Of a stretch of DNA of 64,000 nucleotides, positions 16,888 to 26,484 are shown piece after piece (position 1 is the stretch's first letter; each line of letters opens with the position of its first letter). The position numbers and the translations under genes are program-made. The DNA is taken from NCBI GenBank assembly GCA_000514715.1, contig AZWL01000015.1, forward strand, positions 107,805 to 171,804, read 5' to 3'. Source of the DNA: Streptomyces sp. CNH099. GTDB taxonomy: Bacteria; Actinomycetota; Actinomycetes; Streptomycetales; Streptomycetaceae. The notes beneath the pieces are model-generated. The model was not told the DNA's origin. It was given only the letters and a program-made list of their open reading frames with translations, and searched no databases.

Positions 16888-18414
16888 ATGGCGGACGAAC
16901 GGGCGGGCGGGTCGAAGCTGCGGGCCCAGGTGGGGACCGCGGGGGTCATGGGCGCGCTCGCCGGGGCCGCGCTCGCCGGCGGACGGGGCGCCCGCGCGGC
17001 AGTCGGGGGCGCGGTGGCCGGGGCGGTCGGGCTCGGGGCGGCCGAGGCGGTCGCCCGGGCACGGCAGCGGCCGGGCGAGATCCCGGCGCTGTGGCAGCGG
17101 ATCGCCGTCAGCGGCGCGCTGGCCGCAGCCGCGGGCTGGGCGGGCGCCCGGCTGACGGGCGCGGGCCCGGTGCCGGTGGGCACGGTGGCCGGCGCGGCGG
17201 CGGGGGTGCTGGGCGTACGCCCGCACAAGGTGGCGCTGGGCCCGGCGGTGGGGGCGGCGGTGGGCGGGGCGGTAGCGCTACGCGCGCGTGGCGGGATCGA
17301 CGTGAGTGCCCCGGCCTCTCCCCGACTTCGACCGGGCGCGCGCCGCGCGGCGGCGCGCTCGCTCGGGCGGGTGGCGCGAGAGCGGGGCACCGCCGGGACC
17401 GACCGCTCCGCAGCTGCTTATCCGTTGCGGCGTCGCGGGCGGTCCTTCCCGGGGGCGCCGGCGGGCGTCGCCGCGCGGGGTGCGGCCGTGGCGGGGGGTG
17501 CCGTCGTGGCGTTCCGGGTGGTGTCCGCGCTGGTGTTCCGGGAGGAGCAGGTCACCCTCGTCGCCGAGGACGCCACCGCCGACGACCTGCCGTTCGTCGT
17601 GCCGCTCGAAGCGCGCTCCGCGTACGTCGGGACCTCGTACGTACGCGACCTCGCCGGCGTCCTCGGCGGCACCTACACGGCGGACGCGCCCGACGTCGGC
17701 ATCGTCGACTCACTCGACACGCTCGCCGGTCCCGGCTTCGACCCCGCAGCAGTGGACCCGCGGGTACGGGAGTTCTACGAGCGCACCGCCCGCTTCACCC
17801 TCGACATCGAACCCCGCTGGCGCCTCTGGGTCCGCCCCGGCTACCTCCTCTACCGCACCCTCGTCGCCCGGCCCCTCGGCCAGGCCAACGTGCCGATGAA
17901 CCAGCGCGAGGTGCTCCGCGGCATGCGCAGCCGCATCGACACGATCACTCCCCCGCCGGCGGCCGCCGCCACCGCCGCCACCACCGCCGACGACGACGCG
18001 CCGGCCCGGACCACGGCCGTCCGCGGCTGGATCCGGTCGTTCGCGGACACCGACGACCCCATCTACGTCGGCATCTACACCACCTACCGGCACGGCGGCC
18101 GCGGCTACGTCAGCGTCGGGTTCCCCCTCCCGCACGCCAGCTTCACCGCCACCCTCCTCCCCCGCGCCCGCCCCGGCGGCGGCCTGTCGCTCACCAGCCA
18201 CGCCGACGCCTCCGACGGCACCGACCACCCCGGCCACTACCTCACGTACATCGACGCCGGGACCCGCGAGCTGACCACCCTCGGCGTGCCCGGCTTCGCC
18301 GAGCGGCTCGACGTCCACGTCACCGGCGACGGCCGGCTCCGCGCCGAGCACGCCTTCTCCGTCTTCGGCATCCCGTTCCTCGTCCTGCACTACCGGATGG
18401 ACCGCAAGCCGTGA
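16888..18414 (+). CDS. Conserved hypothetical protein with Gly/Ala-rich membrane-like N-terminus
   Basis: Not recognised. It has 508 residues. Residues ~15-135 are Gly/Ala-rich with several weakly hydrophobic helices of glycine-zipper style; residues ~135-190 are Arg-rich; another hydrophobic segment lies at ~190-212. The C-terminal ~290 residues look soluble, with LVAEDATADDLPFVVPLEA, an REFYERTARFTLDIEPRW segment, PLGQANVPMNQREVLRG and a closing beta-rich domain. The reading is supported by a 4-base GTGA overlap with the downstream phosphotransferase. A peripheral or membrane-anchored protein is likely; function unknown. Confidence 0.72.
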   Translation: MADERAGGSKLRAQVGTAGVMGALAGAALAGGRGARAAVGGAVAGAVGLGAAEAVARARQRPGEIPALWQRIAVSGALAAAAGWAGARLTGAGPVPVGTVAGAAAGVLGVRPHKVALGPAVGAAVGGAVALRARGGIDVSAPASPRLRPGARRAAARSLGRVARERGTAGTDRSAAAYPLRRRGRSFPGAPAGVAARGAAVAGGAVVAFRVVSALVFREEQVTLVAEDATADDLPFVVPLEARSAYVGTSYVRDLAGVLGGTYTADAPDVGIVDSLDTLAGPGFDPAAVDPRVREFYERTARFTLDIEPRWRLWVRPGYLLYRTLVARPLGQANVPMNQREVLRGMRSRIDTITPPPAAAATAATTADDDAPARTTAVRGWIRSFADTDDPIYVGIYTTYRHGGRGYVSVGFPLPHASFTATLLPRARPGGGLSLTSHADASDGTDHPGHYLTYIDAGTRELTTLGVPGFAERLDVHVTGDGRLRAEHAFSVFGIPFLVLHYRMDRKP

Positions 18415-19199
18415 ACCCCCTCCTCGCCGACGACGCCGACTGGACGCCGGTCACCACGGGCCTGTCGGGGGCCGCCGTCTTCCGCAGCGCGGACGGCACC
18501 AGGTACGCCAAGCACGTACCCGCCGAGGTGGCGGAGGAACTCGCCGGCGAGCGGGACCGCACCGCCTGGCTGGCCGCCCAGGGCGTACCGGGGCCCCGCG
18601 TGCTCGACTTCCGCTCGGACGGCTCCGGCGCCTGCCTGGTGACCAGCGCGGTCGCCGGCGTGCCCGCCGACCAGCTGTCCGCGGCGGACCTGCGGGCCTG
18701 CTGGGGACGCCTCGCGGAGGCGGTCCGCGCGCTGCACGCGGTGCCGGCCGCCGAGTGCCCGTTCCACCGGGATCTGGACCTGATGGTCGCGGTCGCCCGC
18801 GCCGTCGTCGCCTGCGACCTGGTGAACCCCGACTTCCTGCCCGTCGAGCAACAGGGCACGCCCGCCCGGGAGTTGCTGGCCCGCGTCGAAGCGCAGCTCG
18901 ACCGGCGCCGGGAGCAGGAGGCGTCCGACACGGTCGTCTGCCACGGCGACCTCACCCTGGCGAACATCGTCGTCGACCCGCACACCCGGGACGCGGCGGG
19001 CTTCGTCGACCTCGGCCGCCTCGGCCTGGCCGACCGCCACGCCGACCTGGCCCTGGTCCTCGCCAGCGCCCGCGAGACGTGGCCGGACGAGCGGCAGGCG
19101 GAGCGGCAGGACGCCGCCTTCGCCGAGTGCTACGGCACCGCCCCCGACCCCGAGCGCCTCCGCTTCTACCTCCACCTCGACCCCCTCACCTGGGGCTGA
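18411..19199 (+). CDS. Aminoglycoside phosphotransferase, APH(3'')-like (streptomycin kinase type)
   Basis: ATP-dependent kinase fold, 262 residues. VCHGDLTLANIVVDPHT is the catalytic loop and GFVDLGRLGLADRHADLALV the metal-binding motif; the C-terminus RFYLHLDPLTWG is, as I remember it, characteristic of streptomycin 3''-phosphotransferases, whose overall length is about 270. The N-terminus WTPVTTGLSGAAVFRSADG is the glycine loop. The GTG start overlaps the upstream gene's TGA. It could modify streptomycin-type aminoglycosides or another hydroxylated substrate; resistance is not proven by sequence. Confidence 0.85.
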   Translation: MNPLLADDADWTPVTTGLSGAAVFRSADGTRYAKHVPAEVAEELAGERDRTAWLAAQGVPGPRVLDFRSDGSGACLVTSAVAGVPADQLSAADLRACWGRLAEAVRALHAVPAAECPFHRDLDLMVAVARAVVACDLVNPDFLPVEQQGTPARELLARVEAQLDRRREQEASDTVVCHGDLTLANIVVDPHTRDAAGFVDLGRLGLADRHADLALVLASARETWPDERQAERQDAAFAECYGTAPDPERLRFYLHLDPLTWG

Positions 19200-19208
19200 C
19201 CGCGGCCG

Positions 19209-19673
19209 TCAGGAGGCGGCGGGGCCGCCCCCGGCCCGGATGAGCCGGGCGTGCGACTCCTGCAGCCCCTCCGGGAGCGCGTCCGGGCTGAACCACTGCG
19301 CCGCCAGGATCTCGAAGCCGTCGAGCCTGAGGGTCCCGCCCACGTGCCGCGCCTCGTACGCGATCTCCGCCCGGAGCCGGTAGCCGCTCTTCACCCGGAC
19401 CAGCCGGCCCGGGACGACCTCCAGGCCCGTCTCCTCCCGCACCTCCCGGACGACGGTCTGCGCGAACTCCTCGCCCTTGACCGCGAAGCCGGTCGGCAGG
19501 CCCCACGGCCGGGCGTCGGGCCACATGCGGTGCTTGAGCAGCAGCACCTGCCCCCGGTCGTTCCGCACCACGCCGGTCACGCCGATCATGAACTTGGCCT
19601 GCGTGAACCACAGGACGCGCCACTGGAGGGAGCCGCGCAGCAGTTTCCACGCCCTGGCAACGATTCGCTTCAC
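19209..19673 (-). CDS. Nudix hydrolase
   Basis: Diphosphohydrolase acting on a nucleoside-diphosphate-linked substrate, 154 residues. The Nudix box GFAVKGEEFAQTVVREVREE followed by TGL matches GX5EX7REUXEEXGU with all acidic ligands, about residues 62-84. The N-terminus has a short hydrophobic/amphipathic start before FMIGVTGVVRNDRG, the usual first strand. The gene converges on the APH gene with only 9 bases between stops. The substrate cannot be inferred. Confidence 0.9.
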   Translation of the reverse strand: MKRIVARAWKLLRGSLQWRVLWFTQAKFMIGVTGVVRNDRGQVLLLKHRMWPDARPWGLPTGFAVKGEEFAQTVVREVREETGLEVVPGRLVRVKSGYRLRAEIAYEARHVGGTLRLDGFEILAAQWFSPDALPEGLQESHARLIRAGGGPAAS

Positions 19674-19691
19674 GGGCTTCCCTTCGACACG

Positions 19692-20309
19692 TCAGTCGCG
19701 GCCCGGCTCGCGACGGGCCCTGAGGGCGCGGACCTTGTGGCGGTTGCCGCAGCGTTCCATCGAACACCACCGGCGGCGGCCCGGGCGGGACGTGTCCGCG
19801 AACAGCAGGTAACACCGCTCCCCCGCGCACTCGCGGATGCGGCCGCCGTAGGGGCCGGTGAAGAGATCCACCGCGTCGCGGGCGACCGTCGAGAGCAGCT
19901 GCGCCGCCGCGGCGGGGGTACCGGTCCAGGCCGGGGCGGCGTCGGGGGTCAGGCGGGGGGCCAGCGGGGGCGCGGCGGCGGCGGTGTTGAGGGTGGCGAG
20001 GTCGGCGGGCGGGAGGGGGGTGCCGTGGGCGCGGGCCCGGGTGAGGCGGAAGAGGGCGTCGCGCAGGCGGCGTACGGCGGGGACGTCGGCGGCCGTGACG
20101 GCCAGCTCCGGCGCGGGGCGCAGCCGGCTGGCCGCGGCCCAGGCCGCGACGTCGGCGGGGGTGTGCAGCGTCTCGAACCGCGCGAAGGGGCCCGGGCCGC
20201 CCGTGGTCAGCAACTCCAGGCTGAGCGCGCCCGGGTCGAAGTGGAAGACCTGGCCGTCCGGGGGGCGCATCACGATGCCCGGGGCGCGGTCGCTTGCCTC
20301 GTCCACCAT
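19692..20309 (-). CDS. CGNR zinc-finger / ABATE-domain putative regulator
   Basis: Predicted stress-related transcription factor, 205 residues. An N-terminal ABATE-type region (FHFDPGALSLELLTTGG onward) precedes the CGNR zinc finger IRECAGERCYLLFADTSRPG...WCSMERCGNRHKV with four cysteines. It is divergent from the VOC gene at 20330; the 20-base gap contains aaccagtataaccgg and a nearby tggtt, a partial dyad that could be its operator. Confidence 0.88.
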   Translation of the reverse strand: MVDEASDRAPGIVMRPPDGQVFHFDPGALSLELLTTGGPGPFARFETLHTPADVAAWAAASRLRPAPELAVTAADVPAVRRLRDALFRLTRARAHGTPLPPADLATLNTAAAAPPLAPRLTPDAAPAWTGTPAAAAQLLSTVARDAVDLFTGPYGGRIRECAGERCYLLFADTSRPGRRRWCSMERCGNRHKVRALRARREPGRD

Positions 20310-20329
20310 GTAACCAGTATAACCGGTAC

Positions 20330-20785
20330 ATGGTTCCCACGCACTGGAAAGTCGTCGTCGACGCCCTCGACCCGCACGCCCAGGCGGACTTCTGGGCCGC
20401 CGCCCTCGGCTACGAGGTGGAGGACAACAGCCCGCTCATCGAGCAGCTCCTCGCCGCCGGCGCCGTCCCCGAGGACGTGCTGACCCGGCACCGCGACCGC
20501 CGCGCCTGGCGGACCGCCGCCGCCGTCCGGCACCCCGACGACCCGTACGACCCCGCCTCCGGCGCCGGTCTGGGCCGGCGGCTGCTCTTCAACCAGGTCC
20601 CCGAGCCCAAGCCCGCGGCCAAGAACCGCCTCCACCTCGACCTGCACCCCGGGGCCGGGCGGCGCGCGGAGGAGACGGCCCGGCTGACGGCGGCGGGCGC
20701 GACCGTCCTGCGGCAGGTGCGGGAGCAGGGCGGGGAGTGGACGATCATGGCGGACCCGGAGGGCAACGAGTTCTGCGTCCACTGA
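20330..20785 (+). CDS. VOC (glyoxalase/bleomycin-resistance-like) family protein
   Basis: Small metal-binding-fold protein, 151 residues. Two beta-alpha-beta-beta-beta modules are suggested by WKVVVDALDPHAQADFWAAAL at the start and LHLDLHPG then MADPEGNEFCVH at the end, the latter typical of the glyoxalase-like family. The ATG at 20330 sits 20 bases from the divergent CGNR gene, suggesting shared control. The function in this family is usually unknown; enzymatic or binding roles are both possible. Confidence 0.85.
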   Translation: MVPTHWKVVVDALDPHAQADFWAAALGYEVEDNSPLIEQLLAAGAVPEDVLTRHRDRRAWRTAAAVRHPDDPYDPASGAGLGRRLLFNQVPEPKPAAKNRLHLDLHPGAGRRAEETARLTAAGATVLRQVREQGGEWTIMADPEGNEFCVH

Positions 20786-20793
20786 CACGCACG

Positions 20794-20833
20794 CGAAGGC
20801 CGCCGCGAGCGGGGAGGCGCGCGGCGGCCTTCG
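20794..20833. terminator. Bidirectional stem-loop between VOC gene and LolA-like gene
   Basis: Perfect 14-bp inverted repeat (20794-20807 with 20820-20833) and a 12-base loop. It is placed between two convergent genes. Confidence 0.75.
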
Positions 20834-20848
20834 GGGGCGGTGGTGCGG

Positions 20849-22069
20849 TCAGTCGCCGGCGGCGGCCTGCAGGGCCTCCGGGGTGACGGCGCCGACGTAG
20901 ATGCTGTCGTCCGCGATCAGCACGTTGACCAGCCGGCTCTCGAAGACCCGGCCGGCGTCGGTCTTCTCGGTGAAGAAGTCGAGGGCCGCACCGGCCCCTT
21001 CCCCGCCCAGCGCGTCGCCGGGCAGCGCGATCTCGGCGATCGAGCCCCAGCCCTCGCCGTGGACCTGCACGTCCTCCAGGCCGGCGGGCAGCTCGCCCAT
21101 GCCCTCCTTGTGCCCGCCGTCGTTGTTGCTGTCCGTCCAGTCGCCGCCGTCCTTGCCGAAGTCGCCGAAGCCTTCACCGAAGAAGGGCTCACCATGGCCG
21201 CCGTCGAGGCCCTTGCCGAGGTCCCGCTCCGTCACGTCGGCGCCCGCCGGGGGCGCGAACAGGTCCGCGTCCGGCTTGGTGAAGTCCACCTTCGTGAAGC
21301 CGACGTCCACGACCGGCTTGCCGTCGTCCGCGGTCAGCGCCACCCGCAGCGGCACGCCGTTGTCGGCGTCCACCGCGACGGTGATGTCCCGGACCGTCGA
21401 CTCGTCCTGCTCCGGCGTCAGCCGCAGCTCGTACGCGTCCTGCCCGGCGACCTGCGCCGTGCCGGCCACGTCCACGTCGGTCGTGTCGTCCGCGGCCTTC
21501 AGCAGCCGCTCGGCCAGCTCCTGCGGGGTGGCGTCCCGCAGGTCCTTCGGCAGCTCGAAGTCGTTGCCCTTCGGGGCATCCGTCAGCGTCGAGTGGGAGA
21601 CCTCGTCGGAGTCGCCGCCGAACGTCCACACGTCCGCGCCGTTGCGCACGACGGTGTGGTCGCCGTCGGACCCCTCCACCGTGACCCGCTGCTTCTCCGG
21701 GCCGTCGGCCGCGACCTGCAGCTTGGTGTCGCCGGAGAGCAGCCGCGAGAGGTCCGCGCCCTCGCCGCCGCCCATGCCGCCGAAGGGCAGCGACGGCAGG
21801 CCGAGGTCGGTGCTGACCTTCACCGTGCCGTCGACCGACTCGACCTCCGACGCCAGCGCCTTGGCGATCAGCTCCTTCGCCGTCACGTCGTCCGCGCTCG
21901 GGCCGTCGTCCTGGGCGAGCGCGGGCACCAGGCCTATGGTCGCGGCGGCGAGACCCGCGACGGCCAGGGGTACGCCGTACCGCACCGCCTTCCTGCGCCT
22001 GGCCGCGGCGAGGTCCTCGGCGAGGTCCTCGGCCTCGTCGTAGGGTCGCTCCGGTGGGATCAGTGCCAT
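20849..22069 (-). CDS. LolA-like / DUF2092-type secreted or membrane-anchored protein
   Basis: 406 residues. The cytoplasmic N-terminus is acidic then Arg-rich (AARRRKAVRYG), followed by one hydrophobic segment about residues 33-52 ending at ALAQ, so it is exported or anchored. The rest is a beta-rich fold resembling the lipoprotein carrier LolA: SVDGTVKVSTDLG, DVWTFGGDSDE, DAYELRLTPEQ and VGFTKVDFTKPDADLFAPP. A Gly/Asp/His-rich insert at ~290-325 is unusual. Gram-positive members are sometimes linked to sigma-factor or envelope regulation; no such neighbour is seen here. Confidence 0.8.
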   Translation of the reverse strand: MALIPPERPYDEAEDLAEDLAAARRRKAVRYGVPLAVAGLAAATIGLVPALAQDDGPSADDVTAKELIAKALASEVESVDGTVKVSTDLGLPSLPFGGMGGGEGADLSRLLSGDTKLQVAADGPEKQRVTVEGSDGDHTVVRNGADVWTFGGDSDEVSHSTLTDAPKGNDFELPKDLRDATPQELAERLLKAADDTTDVDVAGTAQVAGQDAYELRLTPEQDESTVRDITVAVDADNGVPLRVALTADDGKPVVDVGFTKVDFTKPDADLFAPPAGADVTERDLGKGLDGGHGEPFFGEGFGDFGKDGGDWTDSNNDGGHKEGMGELPAGLEDVQVHGEGWGSIAEIALPGDALGGEGAGAALDFFTEKTDAGRVFESRLVNVLIADDSIYVGAVTPEALQAAAGD

Positions 22070-22322
22070 GGGAAGTACCTCCGTGTCCGCGGTGGTTCGC
22101 GGAAAGTCAGCTGCTGCGTCGCACTCGTCCGCCCCATCGGGTCATTGTCACCCGATCCGCCGTATGAGGGCTGTAAACCATCCCACCAAACCGGGCGGCC
22201 CGGGGCGTCACCCCCTGGGCGCAGCTTGCCTTACTCCTGTCGTATGACGGCATCCGCCTCTGGAGGGGGCCCGGTCCCGGTCGGTGTACGGGCCATCGGC
22301 TCGCGGACCGCAGGCGTAACGG

Positions 22323-23333
22323 TTACCCCGCCCGGTCCACCACCGCGTCGCACAGCCCCTCCAGCGCCGTCCGCGCCGGGCACGGCGGCAGCGCCGTCAG
22401 GATCGCCCGCGCCTCCGCGGCGTACCGCACGGTGTCCCGCCGGGCCTGCGCCACCGCCGGGTGCTCGCGCAGCCGGGCCAGGGCCTCCGCGTGCCGCGAG
22501 TCGTCGGTCAGGTCGTCGGCGAGCAGCGCCGCCAGCTCCAGGTCCTCCGGCCGGCGGTCCCGCTGGGCGGCGGCGCGCAGGTGCAGCACCGGCAGGGTGG
22601 CCACGCCCTCGCGCAGGTCCGTGCCCGGCGTCTTGCCGGACTCGTCGCCGTCGCTGGTGATGTCCAGCAGGTCGTCCGCGAGCTGGAAGGCGATGCCGAT
22701 GCGCTCGCCGTACTGCGTCAGCACCTCGACCACCGACTCGTCCGCGCCCGACGTCAGCGCGCCGAAGCGGCCCGAGACGGCGATGAGCGAGCCGGTCTTG
22801 CCGGCGAGCACCTCCAGGTAGTGGTCCACCGGGTCGCGGCCCTCGGCGGGCCCCGCGGTCTCCAGGATCTGCCCGGTGACCAGCCGTTCGAACGCCTGCG
22901 CCTGGATGCGGACCATCTCCGGGCCCAGGTCGGCGAGGATCCGCGACGCCCGGGCAAAGAGATAGTCGCCGGTGAGGACGGCGACGGAGTTGGCCCAGCG
23001 GCTGTTCGCGCTCGGTACGCCCCGGCGCACGGCCGCCTCGTCCATCACGTCGTCGTGGTAGAGCGTGGCCAGGTGCGTCAGCTCGACGACGACGCCCGAG
23101 GGCGCGACGCCCGGCGCGTGCGGGTCGCCGAACTGCGCGGAGAGCATGACCAGCAGCGGGCGGAATCTCTTGCCGCCGGCGCGGACGAGATGGCGCGCGG
23201 CCTCGGTGATGAACGGCACATCGCTCTTCGTGGCCTCCAGAAGGCCCTCTTCGACGGCCGCAAGACCGGCCTCGACATCGGCTTCCAGGGCCCGGTCCTG
23301 AACGCTGAGCCCCAAGGGCGCGACCACGGTCAC
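22323..23333 (-). CDS. Polyprenyl diphosphate synthase (menaquinone side chain)
   Basis: Trans-prenyltransferase, 336 residues, that elongates isoprenyl diphosphate to the long chain used for menaquinone. Both aspartate-rich motifs are present: LYHDDVMDEA (first) and FQLADDLLDI (second), with GGKRFRPLLVML near the N-terminus. The GTG at 23333 is chosen because AGGAGGAGC precedes it; 20 further in-frame codons upstream lack such a site. The product fits the menaquinone genes menG, mqnA and mqnC elsewhere in the window. Chain length cannot be read with certainty from sequence. Confidence 0.92.
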   Translation of the reverse strand: MTVVAPLGLSVQDRALEADVEAGLAAVEEGLLEATKSDVPFITEAARHLVRAGGKRFRPLLVMLSAQFGDPHAPGVAPSGVVVELTHLATLYHDDVMDEAAVRRGVPSANSRWANSVAVLTGDYLFARASRILADLGPEMVRIQAQAFERLVTGQILETAGPAEGRDPVDHYLEVLAGKTGSLIAVSGRFGALTSGADESVVEVLTQYGERIGIAFQLADDLLDITSDGDESGKTPGTDLREGVATLPVLHLRAAAQRDRRPEDLELAALLADDLTDDSRHAEALARLREHPAVAQARRDTVRYAAEARAILTALPPCPARTALEGLCDAVVDRAG

Positions 23334-23522
23334 GAGGGCTCCTCCTGTCTGCAGACGTTCACGTGGAACAGATTGTCGATGTGTCGCTAGCAACCACCAT
23401 GCACCACGTTCGCAGCGTAGCCGGTCACGTGACGATCACGTCGGGCGGCTTCCCCCAGGACGACCCCGGGGTCGTAACCTGAGGTCCCCAGCCCACCGAC
23501 CACGATGAGGCAGGACTCCGCG

Positions 23523-24755
23523 ATGTCCGAGCACAGCCCGCTCGACGTGCCCGAGGGCGATCCCTTCGGGCCGCACAACCTTCCGTACGGCGTCTTCACC
23601 ACGGCCTCCGGCGCAAACCCTCGCGTCGGCGTCCGCTACGGCGACTCCGTCCTGGACACCGCCGCCGTCGCCGCGGCCGCCGGCTCCCCGCACGCCGCGC
23701 TGCTCGCCGCGCCGACGCTCGCCCCGCTGATGGCCGCGGGCCGGCCGGTGTGGCAGGCCGTACGGGCCGAGGTGACCGCCTGGCTGACCGACCCGGCGCA
23801 CCGCGCCGCCGCCGAGCCGCACCTGCACCGCCTGGACGGCGTCACGCTGCACATGCCGTTCGACGTCGGCGACTACGTCGACTTCTACTCCAGCGAGCAC
23901 CACGCCGGGAACGTCGGCCGCATCTTCCGCCCGGGCGAGGAGCCGCTGACGCCCAACTGGAAGCACCTGCCCATCGGCTACCACGGCCGGGCCGGCACCG
24001 TCGTCCCGTCCGGCACCCCCGTCGTCCGCCCGGCGGGCCAGCGCAAGCCCGCCGCCGACCCGGCCGCGGCGCAGCCTTCTCCCGCCCGGCCCGGCCCGGT
24101 ATTCGGTCCCTCCGTCCGCCTCGACATCGAGGCCGAGGTGGGCTTCGTCGTCGGCGTGCCGTCGCCGATGGGCACGCCCGTGCCCCGTGCCGCCTTCCGC
24201 GACCACGTCTTCGGGGTCTGCCTGGTCAACGACTGGTCCGCGCGCGACATCCAGCCCTGGGAGCAGCGCCCCCTCGGGCCGCACCAGGCGAAGTCCTTCG
24301 CCACGTCCATCGCGCGCTGGATCACCCCGCTCGACGCCCTGGACGCCGCCCGCGTCGCCCCGCCGGAGCGTACGCACCCGCTGCTGCCGTACCTCGACGA
24401 CACCGGCGCCGACGAGGAGAGCCACGGCTACGACCTGCGGCTGGAGGTACGGATCAACGGGGAGGCGGTCTCCCGGCCGCCGTTCGCCACGATGTACTGG
24501 ACCGCGGCGCAGCAGCTGGCCCACATGACCGTCAACGGCGCCTCCGTACGCACCGGCGACCTCTACGCCTCCGGCACCGTCAGCGGGCCGGAGCCGGACC
24601 AGGTGGGCTCGCTGCTGGAGCTGACGAAGGGCGAGGGCCCGTGGCTGGCGGACGGGGACACCGTCGTCATCGACGGCTGGGCCCCCGGCCCGAACGGCAC
24701 CCGGATCGCCCTCGCCGACGTCGCCGGCCGGGTGAAGCCGAACCCCGCGGGCTGA
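23523..24755 (+). CDS. fahA: Fumarylacetoacetase
   Basis: Final enzyme of tyrosine/homogentisate degradation; cleaves fumarylacetoacetate to fumarate and acetoacetate. It has 410 residues, the normal length. Active-site stretches: DVGDYVDFYSSEHHAGNVGR, KHLPIGYHGRAG, the metal-binding RLDIEAEVGFVVG and LVNDWSARDIQPWE, and QQLAHMTVNGASVRTGDL. The ATG at 23523 follows AGGCAGGAC. It stands alone between the divergent prenyl synthase and the convergent nuoN; hmgA is not in the window. Confidence 0.94.
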   Translation: MSEHSPLDVPEGDPFGPHNLPYGVFTTASGANPRVGVRYGDSVLDTAAVAAAAGSPHAALLAAPTLAPLMAAGRPVWQAVRAEVTAWLTDPAHRAAAEPHLHRLDGVTLHMPFDVGDYVDFYSSEHHAGNVGRIFRPGEEPLTPNWKHLPIGYHGRAGTVVPSGTPVVRPAGQRKPAADPAAAQPSPARPGPVFGPSVRLDIEAEVGFVVGVPSPMGTPVPRAAFRDHVFGVCLVNDWSARDIQPWEQRPLGPHQAKSFATSIARWITPLDALDAARVAPPERTHPLLPYLDDTGADEESHGYDLRLEVRINGEAVSRPPFATMYWTAAQQLAHMTVNGASVRTGDLYASGTVSGPEPDQVGSLLELTKGEGPWLADGDTVVIDGWAPGPNGTRIALADVAGRVKPNPAG

Positions 24756-24791
24756 GGGGGCGACGTCCGCCGCGGACCCGGCCGCCGACGG

Positions 24792-24826
24792 CCGGGGGCC
24801 CGGGGGCGGCGCCCCCGGGCCCCCGG
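24792..24826. terminator. Perfect stem-loop between convergent fahA and nuoN
   Basis: 16-bp perfect inverted repeat (24792-24807 with 24811-24826) with a 3-base loop, located between the fahA stop and the nuoN stop. It can end transcription of the 16-kb nuo operon and of fahA. Confidence 0.85.
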
Positions 24827-24840
24827 CCCCGCGGAACGGG

Positions 24841-26484
24841 TCAGCGGACGAACACCCCCGCGTCCCCGGCCAGATCCAGGAAGTACTGCGGCGCCACGCC
24901 CAGCACCAGGGTCGCGGCCACGCCGACGGCGATGGCGCTGACGGTGAACGCGCTCGGGACCGTCACCGCCGGCCCCTCCGGCCGCGGCTCGCTGAAGAAC
25001 ATCAGCACGATCACCCGCACGTAGAAGAACGCGGCGATGGCCGAGGCGATGACGCCGACGACGACCAGCGGCGTGGCGCCGCCCTCCGCCGCCGCCTTGA
25101 ACACCGCGAACTTCCCGGCGAATCCGCTGGTCAGCGGGATACCCGCGAACGCCAGCAGGAACACCGCGAAGACCGCCGCCACCAGCGGCGAACGCCGGCC
25201 GAGCCCCGCCCACTTGGACAGGTGCGTGGCCTCGCCGCCCGCGTCCCGCACCAGCGTGACGACGGCGAACGCGCCGACCGTCACGAAGCCGTACGCGGCC
25301 AGGTAGAACAGCACCGAGGAGATGCCCTCCTCGTTGGCCGCCGTGACACCCGCGAGGATGAACCCGGCGTGCGCGATCGAGGAGTACGCCAGCAGCCGCT
25401 TCACGTCGGTCTGGGTGATCGCGAGGATCGCGCCGACGACCATCGTGACGATCGCGATGCCCCACATCACCGGCCGCCAGTCCCACTTCATGCCCGGCAG
25501 CACGACGTACAGCAGCCGCAGCAGCGCGCCGAAGGCGGCGACCTTGGTGGCCGCGGCCATGAAGCCGGTGACCGGCGTCGGGGCGCCCTGGTAGACGTCC
25601 GGGGTCCACATGTGGAACGGCACGGCGCCGACCTTGAAGAACATCCCGAGCAGCAGCATGGCGCCGCCGATGAGCAGCAGCGCGTCGTTGCCCATGGTGT
25701 CGGCGAGCGCCGGCGTCATGTTCTGCGGGTTGCCGGCGACGACGTCGGCGATGACCGCGTACTTCACGCTGCCCGCGTAGCCGTACAGCAGCGCGATGCC
25801 GAAGAGCAGGAACGCCGACGAGAAGGCGCCGAGCAGGAAGTACTTGACCGCCGCCTCCTGCGACATCAGCCGCTTGCGGCGGGCGACGGCGCAGAGCAGG
25901 TACAGCGGCAGGGAGAGGACCTCCAGCGCGATGAAGAGCGTCAGCAGGTCGTTCGCGGCGGGGAAGATGAGCATGCCGCCGGTCGCGAACAGCAGCAGCG
26001 GGAACACCTCGGTGGTGGTGAACCCCGCCTTGACCGCGGACTGCTCCGCCTCGCCGCCGGGCACCGCCGCGGCCTCCGCCGCGAAGGAGTCGACCCGGTT
26101 GCCGTGCGCGGCCGGATCCAGCCGGCGCTCGGCGAAGGTGAACACCCCGAGCACGCCGACCAGCAGGATCGTGCCCTGCAGGAAGAGCGCGGGGCCGTCG
26201 ACGGCCAGCGCGCCCATCGCGGCGGTCTGCGCCTCGTCGGTGCCGTGGCCGGTGGCGGCCAGGGTGACGACCGCGCCGAACGCAGCGGCCATGGCGAGCA
26301 CCGCGAGCCCGACCTGGACGACGTACCGGTGCCGCCGCGGGACGAACGCCTCGACGGCGACGCCCAGCACGGCCGCGCCGACCACGATCAGCGTGGGCGC
26401 CAGCAGGTCGTACTCGATGTGCGGCGCCTCGATCTTGTCGACGCCGTCCTGTGCCATCCACAGGCTGTGGACACCCTTACTCAT
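24841..26484 (-). CDS. nuoN: NADH-quinone oxidoreductase subunit N
   Basis: Antiporter-like proton-pumping subunit, 547 residues, about 14 helices. Landmarks: LSLPLYLLCAVARR, AAVKYFLLGAFSSAFLLFG, FKVGAVPFHMWTPDVYQGAP, KRLLAYSSIAHAGF and FAGIPLTSGFAGKF. It is the last gene of the nuoA-N operon; its ATG at 26484 lies inside the end of nuoM (8-base overlap). A strong stem-loop follows its stop. Confidence 0.97.
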   Translation of the reverse strand: MSKGVHSLWMAQDGVDKIEAPHIEYDLLAPTLIVVGAAVLGVAVEAFVPRRHRYVVQVGLAVLAMAAAFGAVVTLAATGHGTDEAQTAAMGALAVDGPALFLQGTILLVGVLGVFTFAERRLDPAAHGNRVDSFAAEAAAVPGGEAEQSAVKAGFTTTEVFPLLLFATGGMLIFPAANDLLTLFIALEVLSLPLYLLCAVARRKRLMSQEAAVKYFLLGAFSSAFLLFGIALLYGYAGSVKYAVIADVVAGNPQNMTPALADTMGNDALLLIGGAMLLLGMFFKVGAVPFHMWTPDVYQGAPTPVTGFMAAATKVAAFGALLRLLYVVLPGMKWDWRPVMWGIAIVTMVVGAILAITQTDVKRLLAYSSIAHAGFILAGVTAANEEGISSVLFYLAAYGFVTVGAFAVVTLVRDAGGEATHLSKWAGLGRRSPLVAAVFAVFLLAFAGIPLTSGFAGKFAVFKAAAEGGATPLVVVGVIASAIAAFFYVRVIVLMFFSEPRPEGPAVTVPSAFTVSAIAVGVAATLVLGVAPQYFLDLAGDAGVFVR